Below, in pieces: positions 18,234-26,663 of a stretch of DNA of 37,808 bases. The number at the start of each line of letters is the position of its first letter. Position 1 is the first letter of the stretch. The notes beneath the pieces were generated by a model. It ran no database searches and was not told where the DNA came from. It was given only the letters and a program-made list of their open reading frames with translations. Origin of the DNA: Hyphomicrobiaceae bacterium (lineage in GTDB: Bacteria; Pseudomonadota; Alphaproteobacteria; Rhizobiales; Hyphomicrobiaceae); the NCBI GenBank assembly GCA_023384095.1, contig JAHDXT010000039.1, forward strand, positions 1-37,808, read 5' to 3'. The translations under genes and the position numbers were made by a program.

Positions 18234-19157
18234 TCACACCTTCTCGTACTGCTTTTCGGCAAGAATGCCGGAGGGCTTGAACACCAGAAAGAAAATAACG
18301 ATGAGGAATGCGTAGACGTCCTTATACGCCATGCCTTCGGGGACATAAGCCGAGGCGAAGGTCTCGATCACGCCCAGGGTCAGGCCGCCCAGGATGGCGC
18401 CGTAGAAATTTCCGAGGCCCCCCACCACCGCCGCTGAAAAGCCTTTGATGCCGTACATCAGCCCGACATCGAACTTGATCATGCTGTAATACGAGCCGAT
18501 CAGGACGCCGGCGACACCGGCGAGGATCGAGCCGATGAAGAACGTCAGCATGATAACGACATCGGGATTGATGCCGGAGAGGCTCGCAGCCTCGATGTTC
18601 TGCGACACGGCGCGGATGGACAACCCGATGCGGGTGCGCCGAATAAGCAGGATCATCGCAATGATCAGGAGCAGGCTGAGCCCCAGCATCACGAGATGGC
18701 CGGTTCGGAAATAAAGCTCACCGAGGCGGATCCCGGACTGACCGAACAGGTTTGGGAACACCTGCGGATTGCTGCCCTGCGGGTAGAACAGGCGCACCGA
18801 TTCGCGCACGATGATGCCAAGCGCCACCGTGGCGACGAGCGTGATCAGCATCGGCGAGGCGCGAAACGGCTTGATGATCGTCCGCTCGAACAACAGCCCC
18901 AGCCCCCCGGTCGCAACGGCGATAGCGGCCGCCAGCAGCGGCGCCCAGACCCAGATCGGCGACCCGCCGATCAGACCGAGCGCATCGGCCGTGCCATAGA
19001 GGATGATGGCGACGAACGCGCCAAGCATGGCGACGTCGCCATGGGCAAAATGAACGATGTTGATGGCGCCGAAGAAGAGTGTGAATCCGACGGCGATGAG
19101 GATGTACGTGCTGCTCAGCATCAGGGCGATGAACGAGACTTCGAGGAAATGCGTCAT
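18234..19157 (-). CDS. livH: Branched-chain/small-acid ABC transporter permease LivH
   Basis: A 307-residue permease with about eight membrane segments. GAINIVHFAHGDVAMLGAF, IRAVSQNIEAASLSGI and GIKGFSAAVVGGLGNFYGAILGG are LivH signatures. The start is uncertain because no strong ribosome binding site is present. ATG 19157 (MTHFLEV) is chosen; ATG 19181 is possible but lies inside the stem of the intercistronic hairpin. The gene follows the binding-protein gene. Confidence 0.88.
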   Translation of the reverse strand: MTHFLEVSFIALMLSSTYILIAVGFTLFFGAINIVHFAHGDVAMLGAFVAIILYGTADALGLIGGSPIWVWAPLLAAAIAVATGGLGLLFERTIIKPFRASPMLITLVATVALGIIVRESVRLFYPQGSNPQVFPNLFGQSGIRLGELYFRTGHLVMLGLSLLLIIAMILLIRRTRIGLSIRAVSQNIEAASLSGINPDVVIMLTFFIGSILAGVAGVLIGSYYSMIKFDVGLMYGIKGFSAAVVGGLGNFYGAILGGLTLGVIETFASAYVPEGMAYKDVYAFLIVIFFLVFKPSGILAEKQYEKV

Positions 19158-19176
19158 GGACGTGCTCGCGTCATTG

Positions 19177-19218
19177 CCCATCTGATTGGAAACACGATCG
19201 ACGCACGCATCAGATGGG
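19177..19218 (-). promoter_or_regulatory. Intercistronic stem-loop between livK-like and livH genes
   Basis: CCCATCTGAT (19177-19186) and ATCAGATGGG (19209-19218) are a perfect ten-base inverted repeat with a 22-base loop in the gap after the binding-protein gene. No U-tract follows. It probably stabilises the binding-protein mRNA or dampens downstream expression, matching the arrangement after the phnD-like gene. Confidence 0.55.
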
Positions 19219-19255
19219 GTAGCCGCGCGCGGCCGCCCCAAGTCGCGCAAGCGGT

Positions 19256-20425
19256 TTATTTCTTTGGCAGCGCCCGCGCGCCGCGCGCGTAGTCAGAGCC
19301 CTGCCACGGCGCCCACTTGCCGGCCTGCGAGACCTTCAGTGTCAGCCCGCCGGTCTTGGTCTGCCCGAACTCGTCGAATCGGGTCGGGCCGAGAACGCCG
19401 TTGAAATCCATGCCGCGAATCGTCTTCGCAAGCTGTGCCTTGTCGCTTGGCCCAGCCTTGGCGATCGCGGCGATGATCAAATTGGTGGAATCGTAGGCGA
19501 ACGGCCCGCTGGCCTCATAGTATTCCTTGTAGCCGGCCTTCTTGTATTCCGAGACGAACTCCGAATCGTCGCCGATCGCCTTCTTGCCGACGATCAGCGT
19601 GCCCTCGGCCACGTTGCCGGCCGTCTTGTTGAAGGTGTCGGAATCGAGGCCGGTGACGCCGGTGAACAACACGTCATTGATCCCGATCTCCGCCATCTGC
19701 AGCCGCAACAACGCCGCCTCGGTGACGACGCCGCCGAAATAGATCGCCTGCGGTCCCGGCGACAGCGTCTTGAGACGCGACAGCACGGGACGGAAGTCCT
19801 GAGTGCCGACCGGCACGCCGTCTTCGGATAGAATCGTCGCTCCGTTGGCCTGCAGCGCTTTCTTGGCGGCTTCGAAACAGCTCTGGCCGTAGCTGGTGGT
19901 GTCGTACAGCACGCTCCAGCGCTGATATCCGCGCTCCTTGACGACGAAATTCATCAGCTCGGCGTGCTCGACGATGCTGGTCGCGCAGACGCGGGTCACC
20001 TCCGGAAAATTGTGCTTGTTGGTGATGTCCGGGTGAATGGTGCCCCACATGACCTGAGGCACCTTGTAGCGGTGGAAGACGTGAATGGTCGCAAGCGCGA
20101 CCGGGCTGTTGAAATGCGCGGTCGCCGCAGCGACGTTCTCGACCGTGCACAGCTTGGTCGCCACCGCAACTCCGGTCGATGGATCGGAAGCGTCGTCCAT
20201 CACGACAAGCTGGAGCTGGTACGGCAGATTGCCCCGTGCGTTCGCCCGCCTGACCGCGAGATCGGCCGAATTGCGCGCGCCCATCCCCAGTGCGGCGTTG
20301 GGGCCGGTAAGCGGCCCAATGAACCCGATCTTCACAACGGACTTGTCGGCCCGGCCAATCGATGGCGCGCACATTAACGCGGCCAGAGTCGCACCGGTCC
20401 TCTTGATGAATGTACGACGTTCCAT
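19256..20425 (-). CDS. livK: Branched-chain/small-acid ABC substrate-binding protein (LivK type, Tat signal)
   Basis: A 389-residue type I periplasmic binding protein. The ATG at 20425 has GGGAGG five bases upstream. The N-terminus MERRTFIKRTGATLAALM is a twin-arginine (RRxFxK) signal, with likely cleavage after GRA at residue 26. VKIGFIGPLTGPNAALG at the mature start, DASDPSTGVAVATKL and FAYDSTNLIIAAIAKAG are family features. It is the first gene of the transporter-AOR unit. Ligand identity is not visible, since Liv-type binding proteins take amino acids, aromatic acids, amides or urea. Tat export would fit a protein folded before export. Confidence 0.9.
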   Translation of the reverse strand: MERRTFIKRTGATLAALMCAPSIGRADKSVVKIGFIGPLTGPNAALGMGARNSADLAVRRANARGNLPYQLQLVVMDDASDPSTGVAVATKLCTVENVAAATAHFNSPVALATIHVFHRYKVPQVMWGTIHPDITNKHNFPEVTRVCATSIVEHAELMNFVVKERGYQRWSVLYDTTSYGQSCFEAAKKALQANGATILSEDGVPVGTQDFRPVLSRLKTLSPGPQAIYFGGVVTEAALLRLQMAEIGINDVLFTGVTGLDSDTFNKTAGNVAEGTLIVGKKAIGDDSEFVSEYKKAGYKEYYEASGPFAYDSTNLIIAAIAKAGPSDKAQLAKTIRGMDFNGVLGPTRFDEFGQTKTGGLTLKVSQAGKWAPWQGSDYARGARALPKK

Positions 20426-20987
20426 AGCTCCCTCCCAGGCGAGTTGACGGCCGTCGGCCGTTCGACGACCGATCGCATGCGAAGCGCCGGCGGGCCGTCG
20501 CCTCGTCAAGTTCCGTAGTGCGGAACACGTTTTCAATTCATGAATAATAGACCCGCGCCATCCGATGTCAACCGCGATCGCGCCGAACGAATTGCGGCCG
20601 ATTGTCTATACGCAGTAGTCAACCTTTTAGGAGTGCCCAATACTGACGATCAGCTCTATTGCCGACTCGCCTGCACCGCCTGCTCGATGACCTCATGGTG
20701 GCGAGGAAGAATATACATGCCGGGCCGACTGGAGAATTGTGAGGACAAGGCCGAGCTCGCCGGCGCATTCGGGCTCGACACCTTTTGTATCCACCAAGAC
20801 AATTCACGGGCTGTTTCGAGCAGAAGCTGAATAAATCCGGCTCGATGCCCCCAAGCAGTCGCAGTGTCGGCCAAGAGCAGTCGCAATTGGCGGTCATCAT
20901 CCACAGACGAATCGATTCGGTGCTGGAACACGTATCGCGTTCGTGGCTCCGGAACGGCCGACCGCAGTATCACACGGATTCGAAGCG
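20426..20987. other. Intergenic region upstream of livK and the SH3-domain gene
   Basis: This divergent region must hold the promoters of the livK operon (minus) and the SH3 gene (plus). Short frames cross it on both strands (for example 20540-20830 plus and 20656-20973 minus), but none has a ribosome binding site or recognisable motif. No RNA gene was recognised. Confidence 0.5.
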
Positions 20988-22136
20988 ATGACCTTCAGTG
21001 CACCGAAGCCCGCTCATCAGTTCCACGAGCCAGAGCCTTCCGAGGCCGAACAGTTCGAGCCGGAGTCGTCGTGGCCGGCGGACGGCGCCGATGATCCCGA
21101 GACTCACCTGGATCGGTGGCACGAGCTGCCCTGCGACGTCGGTACGGCGCCCTGCGATTCCGAGCAGCAGCGCATGCAAGATGTCCAGGCTTCGCTCCAT
21201 GAGCAGTTGGCGATGCTGGTCCGCGCCTTGGAGTCCGAGGGCGAGCAGTACCCGGAAGCCGGTGATGACGACCGTGGCGCCGAGCCTGGACGGACGGACG
21301 TGGCCGAAGCAGGCCCACCAAGAATGGGGGCCACTGAAGATGAGCCCCGGGATTGGAGCTCGGGACTTGTTTCGCTGGCAGCGCTGCGGAATGTTCTGAA
21401 TGGACGGGCGCGTGGCTTCATGGTCGGCTTCGGTGCGTCGATCGCCGTCGCCGGGATCGTGCTCGTGCTCGCTGGTGGCGACGGCGATTTGCCAGCCATC
21501 GCCAGTGTCGACGCGCCGAGCGGCCCTCGGATCATTGCCGCCTTTGAGGCGAATGGGTCCGCTGAGCAGCCATTGCGAGCGAGCATGCTGGGCGAGATCG
21601 AGCAGAGCCCGACGACCGTTGCCGGAGAAAGCCGGGTTGTCGGCAGCGAGACCAGTGCCGGAGACGGCGAGGCTGCGGCCGATTTCACGGTAGCGGTTCC
21701 CGGCACTTTGATCGAGCCGGTCGCTGTTCCCGAGCCAGCCAATGAGCCGGTCACGACCGCCCGGCCGGCCCCCGAGGCCGTCGCGGATGCCGCCGAGCGC
21801 GGGCGCGGCGATGATCTGCGCGGCGAGCCGTCAGCGGAAGTGGCCATGACCTTCGAGACCACCGTTCAACCCGCACCCGAGGCTAAGGCGAAACCCGAGG
21901 AAATCTGGCCCTCGACACAGTCCCTGGCGAGCCGGAGCCAAGTCAGCCAGACAGCCCATGTGGTCAAGCATGTGAATATGCGGGCAGGCCCCGACAATGC
22001 CGAAGCTGTTCTCGCGATCATACCTAAAGGCAGCCCGGTGGAGGTGGTTCAGTGCGAGCTGTGGTGCGAGGTGATCTCCGAAGGCCAGCGGGGCTGGGTC
22101 TACAAGGACCTGATCACCGGCGTCATCGGCGGATGA
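20988..22136 (+). CDS. SH3-domain (SH3b) single-pass membrane protein
   Basis: A 382-residue protein in three parts. An acidic, disordered cytoplasmic N-terminus (residues 1-143) is followed by one membrane helix (about 144-165, GFMVGFGASIAVAGIVLVLAGG region), then a long Ala/Pro/Glu-rich linker and a C-terminal bacterial SH3 domain (about 324-378, with NMRAGPDN, SPVEVV and GWVYKDL). Such proteins usually place the SH3b domain near the cell wall. ATG 20988 is chosen over GTG 20943 without a strong ribosome binding site for either. It is a housekeeping-type gene unrelated to the metabolic operons. Confidence 0.7.
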   Translation: MTFSAPKPAHQFHEPEPSEAEQFEPESSWPADGADDPETHLDRWHELPCDVGTAPCDSEQQRMQDVQASLHEQLAMLVRALESEGEQYPEAGDDDRGAEPGRTDVAEAGPPRMGATEDEPRDWSSGLVSLAALRNVLNGRARGFMVGFGASIAVAGIVLVLAGGDGDLPAIASVDAPSGPRIIAAFEANGSAEQPLRASMLGEIEQSPTTVAGESRVVGSETSAGDGEAAADFTVAVPGTLIEPVAVPEPANEPVTTARPAPEAVADAAERGRGDDLRGEPSAEVAMTFETTVQPAPEAKAKPEEIWPSTQSLASRSQVSQTAHVVKHVNMRAGPDNAEAVLAIIPKGSPVEVVQCELWCEVISEGQRGWVYKDLITGVIGG

Positions 22137-22177
22137 CGTCTCTTCCGCTCGGTCATCCGGCTTGAAGCCTGAAATCG

Positions 22178-22219
22178 CCGGCCGCCTCTTCCGAAACGCC
22201 ATCGGCCGTCGGCGGCCGG
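22178..22219. terminator. Inverted repeat between convergent SH3 and dehalogenase genes
   Basis: CCGGCCGCC (22178-22186) and GGCGGCCGG (22211-22219) form a perfect nine-base inverted repeat in the 88-base gap between two convergent genes. No U-tract is present, so termination is suggested only by position. Confidence 0.35.
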
Positions 22220-22224
22220 CCAGC

Positions 22225-22932
22225 TCAGCGGAGAGCTTCGGAAAGCTCGGCGAGGCTGGCGACGATCAGATCCGGCTGGTGCGGCGTCTCGCCGAAAGGG
22301 CGCCTGCGGCGATCGATGAATGCCGTCCGCATGCCGTAGGATTTCGCGCCGATGCAGTCGAAAGCGTGATTGGCCACGAACAGGCAGCCCGAGCGGTCGA
22401 TGCCGATCAACTCCTCGGCCTTCGCATATGTCTTCCAATGCGGCTTGAAGTAGCCCGCCTCCTGAACCGAGATCACCTTGTCGAATGGAAACCCGATATG
22501 CGGACCGGCTGCTTCCAGCATGTCGCGATCGCCGTTCGAGAGGATGACGAGCTGGTACCCGGCGCCACGCAGCCTGTTGAGCGCGTCGACGACATCGGGG
22601 AAGGGCTTCAGCTTCTCGATCTCCGATACCAGCCACCGCACCTCCTCCTGGGTGTAGGCGATGCCGCAGCGATCCATGACGTAGGACACGGCGCGATGGC
22701 CGATCTGGCGGTAGGGTGTCTGGCCGCGGTCGCAGAGCGCATCGATCATGGAGCTCTCGAAATGCGTGCGCCGCCACCATGTGACGAACCGGTGCGCCTC
22801 GCCCTGCCAGCCCTTCCGCTCGAGAAAGGGTGCAGAAATCTCCGTCAGCCCCTTTTGCATGTCGACGATGGTTCCGTACTGATCGAAGACGAGGGCCTTG
22901 ATTTCGCGTTTGAGGATCTCGGGGCGTTCCAT
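22225..22932 (-). CDS. Haloacid dehalogenase, type II (L-2-haloacid dehalogenase family)
   Basis: A 235-residue HAD-superfamily hydrolase. The nucleophile is Asp17 in LVFDQYGTIVD; motif II is ILSNGD, the lysine of motif III lies in YFKPHWKTY, and VANHAFDCIGAKSYGM carries the last conserved acidic residue and is typical of 2-haloacid dehalogenases. The cap domain lies between residues 20 and 105. ATG 22932 is chosen; the upstream extension to 23310 is antisense to the peptidase gene. It would hydrolyse L-2-haloacids to D-2-hydroxyacids, though many relatives have uncertain substrates. Confidence 0.85.
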   Translation of the reverse strand: MERPEILKREIKALVFDQYGTIVDMQKGLTEISAPFLERKGWQGEAHRFVTWWRRTHFESSMIDALCDRGQTPYRQIGHRAVSYVMDRCGIAYTQEEVRWLVSEIEKLKPFPDVVDALNRLRGAGYQLVILSNGDRDMLEAAGPHIGFPFDKVISVQEAGYFKPHWKTYAKAEELIGIDRSGCLFVANHAFDCIGAKSYGMRTAFIDRRRRPFGETPHQPDLIVASLAELSEALR

Positions 22933-23075
22933 TCTTTCCACGCTCGCGGTCGACCTTGCTGACGAGCGAACATTGTCCAACGGGGCGCGCGACGCAATCC
23001 CATAGCGGGCCGGCGTCGCGCATGCCCGGTGTGACGTGCCGGAGGTCTCATGAGCGGCTCGCTCCGGCCGCGGCT

Positions 23076-24071
23076 TTACGGGGACTCCGCGCTGAACGTA
23101 TCGCAGGACTGCATCTGGCCCGTCTCGAAGCCCTGGCGGAACCAGCGGATGCGCTGCGCCGAGGAGCCATGCGTGAAGGCGTCGGGCACGACGCGGCCCG
23201 TCATCTGCCGCTGCAGGGTGTCGTCGCCGATCCGGCTCGCTGCGTTGAGCCCTTCCTCGATGTCGCCCGGCTCGAGCCGGTTGTTTTCCCGATCGGTCAG
23301 TCTGGCCCACATTCCAGCCAGGCAGTCGGCCTGCAGCTCCATGCGCACCTGCACCTGATTGGACTCGCGCTCGGGCAGGCGAGCCTTGAGCTGCTGAACC
23401 TTGTCCGTGATGCCGAGCAGTGTCTGAATGTGATGACCGACCTCGTGGGCCAGCACGTAAGCCTGGGCGAAATCGCCGGGCGCCTCGAAGCGGCGGGCGA
23501 GCTCGTCGAAGAAGGAGAGATCGATGTAGATCTTCCGATCGAGCGGGCAGTAGAACGGCCCCACCTGCGCGGCGCCCAGCCCGCAGTGGGTGTCGACGGC
23601 GCCAGTGAACAGGACGAGCTTCGGTTCCTCGTAACTGCGGCCGGACCGCTCGAAGACCGCTGCCCAGACGTCCTCCGTATCCGCTAGAACGCGGGCGACG
23701 AAGCGCTTTACGGCATCCTCGTCCTGGGCGGCCGACTGCTCACCGCCGCGCCCCGGCAATTCGATGCCCTGGCGGCTGGACGTCCCGCCCTCCCCTGGCT
23801 CGCCGGGCGGCAATTGAATGTCGCGGCCGAGGTCGGGGAACCCGCCGCCTCCGGGCCCGCCCTGCAGCAGGTCGAGCGGGTTGATGCCGAGCATGAGCAT
23901 CAGCGCGCCCAGGATGAGCAGCGTCGTCAGGCTCAGGCCGCCGCCCCGGCGACCCATCGGAATGGGAATGCGGACCCGCTGCCCACCGCGAGGAAACGGG
24001 AAACGTCGGCCGCTCTGGCCGCGACGATCCTCCACATTCTCGCTCTCGCGATCGCCTTCACCATAGCGCAT
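23076..24071 (-). CDS. Neutral zinc metallopeptidase (YpfJ family)
   Basis: A 331-residue membrane-anchored protein of the YpfJ/KPN_02809 family. Residues 1-50 are basic and end in one membrane helix (LTTLLILGALMLMLGI), followed by a Gly-rich linker. The peptidase-like domain holds the zinc motif His209-Glu-Val-Gly-His213, TGAVDTHCGLG, GPFYCPLDRKIYIDLSFF and the downstream ELQADCLAGMW acidic ligand. ATG 24071 has GGAGG four bases upstream. It is a common chromosomal gene in Proteobacteria, and its cellular substrate is not established. Confidence 0.9.
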   Translation of the reverse strand: MRYGEGDRESENVEDRRGQSGRRFPFPRGGQRVRIPIPMGRRGGGLSLTTLLILGALMLMLGINPLDLLQGGPGGGGFPDLGRDIQLPPGEPGEGGTSSRQGIELPGRGGEQSAAQDEDAVKRFVARVLADTEDVWAAVFERSGRSYEEPKLVLFTGAVDTHCGLGAAQVGPFYCPLDRKIYIDLSFFDELARRFEAPGDFAQAYVLAHEVGHHIQTLLGITDKVQQLKARLPERESNQVQVRMELQADCLAGMWARLTDRENNRLEPGDIEEGLNAASRIGDDTLQRQMTGRVVPDAFTHGSSAQRIRWFRQGFETGQMQSCDTFSAESP

Positions 24072-24471
24072 TGCGCCCTCCGGGCTGCCCCACCCACCAG
24101 GCTGGAGATGTTGAGCACGATGGATTGCCGCACACAAGCGCCGCTCGTGAGTGACTGGCGGGGTTTGTGCCAACGGCCACGGAATGCTCAGTGCGTGACT
24201 TTGACACTGCAGCAGCGCCAGGGCAATATCGCCAAGCACACAATCGAAGTTGCGGTGTGTCGGTAGGAGTCATCGCAGAAAAAAATGCGCGAGTTGGCGG
24301 AGGGAGGGGCCGTCGAACGGCCATTCTGGTGCGTTCATCACAGATCGATCGATGTCAGTTTAGCTCTTTATATACAGCCCTTTACGCAATGACGCGTTCG
24401 CCCGCGTACTTTGCTGTTCGCCTCAAGCCATGATACCTGTTGGGACCAGTGTTAGGACCAAGGGGCAGGTA
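24072..24471. other. Left junction of the phage-like element
   Basis: This gap holds the promoter of the minus-strand peptidase and the region before the integrase, where the attachment site of such an element is expected. I looked for a tRNA gene or tRNA 3' end and found none. The sequence becomes AT-richer from about 24340 to 24400 (TTTATATACAG). The exact host boundary is not visible. Confidence 0.45.
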
Positions 24472-25722
24472 ATGGCGAGGCAGTTGCACAAGTTTACGGC
24501 GCGCACGGTCGATGCGCTATCGAAGCCAGGGCGGCATTCGGATGGCGGAGGGTTGTACCTAAAAGTTCGGCCTGACGGTCGGCGCGGTTGGATCTTCATG
24601 TACCGCTGGCGCGGCAAGCTTAGAGAGCTAGGCTTGGGGTCATTCCTGCCTGTTAATGCCCAAAAGGGTCGCAGCTATGATTATGTGACGCTCGCTGGGG
24701 CACGCGAGAAGGCGGCAAAGGCGCGTGAGGCGCTATCGGCGGGAAACGACCCCATGACCGCGCGGGAGGCCCGCGATGTGCCGACATTCGGGAAGTTCGC
24801 AGACAGCCTGATTGATGATCTCGCGCAGGGTTTCCGCAATGAGAAGCATGTAGCCCAGTGGCGCATGACGCTCGGCGACGCCTATTGCAAGGCACTCAGG
24901 AAAAAGCCGGTCGATGAGATCGGGACCGAGGACGTCCTGTCCGTCCTACAACCTGTGTGGAAGATCAAGCAGGAAACTGCGTCGCGCCTGCGGGGGCGGA
25001 TAGAGCGCGTGCTTGACGCAGCCAAGGCAAAGGGCCTGCGGAGCGGCGAGAACCCGGCGGGGTGGCGCGGGCACCTGGACGCACTGCTGCCGGCCCGCCA
25101 GAAGCTACAGAGAGGGCATCACCCCGCCATGCCCTATGCTGACGTGCCTGCGTTCATGACTGCTTTGGCCGGCAAGGAGGCCATTGCCGCGCGGGCGCTG
25201 GAGTTTCTCATACTGTCTGCGGCTCGCACCGGCGAGGTCCTTGGGGCTCGATGGGACGAATTCGATCTGGAAGCGGCCATCTGGAGATGCCCGCCCGAAA
25301 GAATGAAATCCGGGCGCGTGCACAGGGTGCCTCTCTCCGGCCGTGCCCTAGCGATCGTGAAGGCGCTGGAGGATGCGCGGGGCATGTCCGAATTCGTGTT
25401 CCCAGGGCACAAGCGCGGCCGTCCACTGTCCAGCATGGCGCTCGCCATGCAGATGCGCCGCATGAAGGTGGGACATTTCTCAGTGCACGGATTCCGTTCT
25501 GCGTTTCGCGACTGGGTCTCCGAAGAAACTCACCACCCGCGCGAAATCGCGGAAGCCGCGCTTGCTCATGTGGTTGGTGATGCAACGGAACGCGCCTACC
25601 GACGTGGGGATGCGTTGTCGAAAAGAAGAGCACTCATGCAGGACTGGTCCGCATATCTGACCGCTACGCCCCCCGACGACGTGACACTTATGGCCGATCA
25701 TCGCAGCCCAGAACGCGTTTGA
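24472..25722 (+). CDS. Tyrosine-type site-specific integrase (P4-like)
   Basis: A 416-residue integrase. The N-terminal DUF4102-type domain (SDGGGLYLKVRPDGRRGWIF, residues 24-43) is followed by a SAM-like core-binding domain and the catalytic domain with Arg252 (SAARTGE), His339 and Arg342 (HGFR), His366 (LAHVVG) and Tyr376 (RAYRRGD). All catalytic residues are intact, so it could be active. ATG 24472 is chosen over ATG 24430 from alignment with the usual family start (MARQLHKFT). It marks the left end of the phage-like element running to about 37500. Confidence 0.92.
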   Translation: MARQLHKFTARTVDALSKPGRHSDGGGLYLKVRPDGRRGWIFMYRWRGKLRELGLGSFLPVNAQKGRSYDYVTLAGAREKAAKAREALSAGNDPMTAREARDVPTFGKFADSLIDDLAQGFRNEKHVAQWRMTLGDAYCKALRKKPVDEIGTEDVLSVLQPVWKIKQETASRLRGRIERVLDAAKAKGLRSGENPAGWRGHLDALLPARQKLQRGHHPAMPYADVPAFMTALAGKEAIAARALEFLILSAARTGEVLGARWDEFDLEAAIWRCPPERMKSGRVHRVPLSGRALAIVKALEDARGMSEFVFPGHKRGRPLSSMALAMQMRRMKVGHFSVHGFRSAFRDWVSEETHHPREIAEAALAHVVGDATERAYRRGDALSKRRALMQDWSAYLTATPPDDVTLMADHRSPERV

Positions 25723-25821
25723 ATTCGAATGCGCACAAAAAGTTTCGGCAGCGTGTAGAACGCGACAACCATCTGCCGCTATCCGTTGCCTGTGCCTAAT
25801 TCGAAGGAAAGGAGTTCGGGC

Positions 25822-26016
25822 ATGGATAGCGGGAAGATCATTATGTCCATTGACGATATTATTGAAGAAACCGGCCTGGGGCGAACTACGGTCTTCGGTC
25901 TTTTCAAGTCGGGCGCGCTTCGCGCGGTGAAGATCGGGAAACGCACCTTCGTTCGGCGCGACGACTTTAGAGAGTTCGTCAACAGTGCGCCCGAGAGGCC
26001 TCGCGACGCCGCATGA
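25822..26016 (+). CDS. AlpA/excisionase-like helix-turn-helix protein
   Basis: A 64-residue DNA-binding protein of the MerR-like HTH_17/AlpA type. The helix-turn-helix is SIDDIIEETGLGRTTVFGLF, followed by a wing with the typical VKIGKRTFVRRDDFREF ending. An AAGGAG lies about seven bases before the ATG at 25822. Its position straight after the integrase suggests a directionality factor or an early regulator. Confidence 0.8.
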   Translation: MDSGKIIMSIDDIIEETGLGRTTVFGLFKSGALRAVKIGKRTFVRRDDFREFVNSAPERPRDAA

Positions 26017-26043
26017 TCTGCCATCGTCTGCCGGGCAGTAAAA

Positions 26044-26071
26044 CGCCCGGCTCCATTTCTGAAACCGGGCG
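26044..26071 (-). terminator. Hairpin followed by T-run on the minus strand
   Basis: CGCCCGG (26044-26050) and CCGGGCG (26065-26071) pair. Read on the minus strand the stem is followed by TTTTAC, so it would end transcription coming from the right. It may separate the HTH gene from the next operon. The loop of 14 bases is long. Confidence 0.35.
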
Positions 26072-26086
26072 GGTCGAGGAAGGTTA

Positions 26087-26116
26087 TATCGATGGAATAG
26101 GGCAATTCCATTGATA
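26087..26116. promoter_or_regulatory. Palindromic operator candidate upstream of the replication genes
   Basis: TATCGATGGAAT (26087-26098) and ATTCCATTGATA (26105-26116) form a 12-base inverted repeat with one mismatch and a six-base spacer. It is 41 bases before the start of the 26157 gene. It is a good size for a dimeric phage repressor or the neighbouring HTH protein. Confidence 0.5.
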
Positions 26117-26156
26117 ACATCGATCCGCTCTCGAAACAACACGCGAGAGCATTTTT

Positions 26157-26663
26157 ATGCAAGAGCATTCGATTTCAGGGCGCATACTTCGCCCGCGCCA
26201 GTTCGTGCCGACACCGCAGGAGTGGACGCGTCACGGCCACACGAGCGAAAATTGGGATGGTCGCATCGTCTGGAATTCGCGCTGGCGTCACCCCGAGATC
26301 GATGATCTCGTCGCGCGCCATGAGGCACTGATAGCGGCGAGCGCCATGACCAAGGGCGAGTGGGCAATATCCGCCCGCATCGAGGCTTTGTTCCTGTTCG
26401 CAGAGGACGCATTCGCGTGGTGGGTCAGTCGCATGGACCATGGACGTCTGTTGCCTGATAGCCAGTTGCGTCCGGAGCCTGAGGCCGTCATTGGCCGGAT
26501 GCCGTCTTGGGAGACGTTCGTCGCGCTGTTGGGCGCGTCCCACCGAGCGCGCGCATGGATCGAGGCTGTCGAGCGCCGTCACGGGATCGATCATCCGACA
26601 GCCCGCGAGGTATGGGCGCGTGAATACGGCATCGACGCTTCAGAGGTCGAGGGCGCACGATGA
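26157..26663 (+). CDS. Phage-type hypothetical protein
   Basis: A 168-residue soluble protein not assigned to a family. It is rich in Trp, Arg and His in the first 60 residues (WTRHGHTSENWDGRIVW), with helical segments later. It overlaps the replication gene by four bases (ATGA), so the two are translationally coupled. That coupling suggests a role in replication or early control of the element. No catalytic motif is visible. Confidence 0.6.
   Translation: MQEHSISGRILRPRQFVPTPQEWTRHGHTSENWDGRIVWNSRWRHPEIDDLVARHEALIAASAMTKGEWAISARIEALFLFAEDAFAWWVSRMDHGRLLPDSQLRPEPEAVIGRMPSWETFVALLGASHRARAWIEAVERRHGIDHPTAREVWAREYGIDASEVEGAR

Noticed and set aside
20656-20973. Minus-strand frame of 105 codons
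   Set aside because: No motif and no ribosome binding site, and competing frames are open on the other strand in the same region.
24072-24471. A tRNA gene or attachment-site core before the integrase
   Set aside because: No cloverleaf or CCA-like 3' end was found, and no stretch of 12 or more bases was seen repeated in 37030-37808 by eye. A computed repeat search would be decisive.
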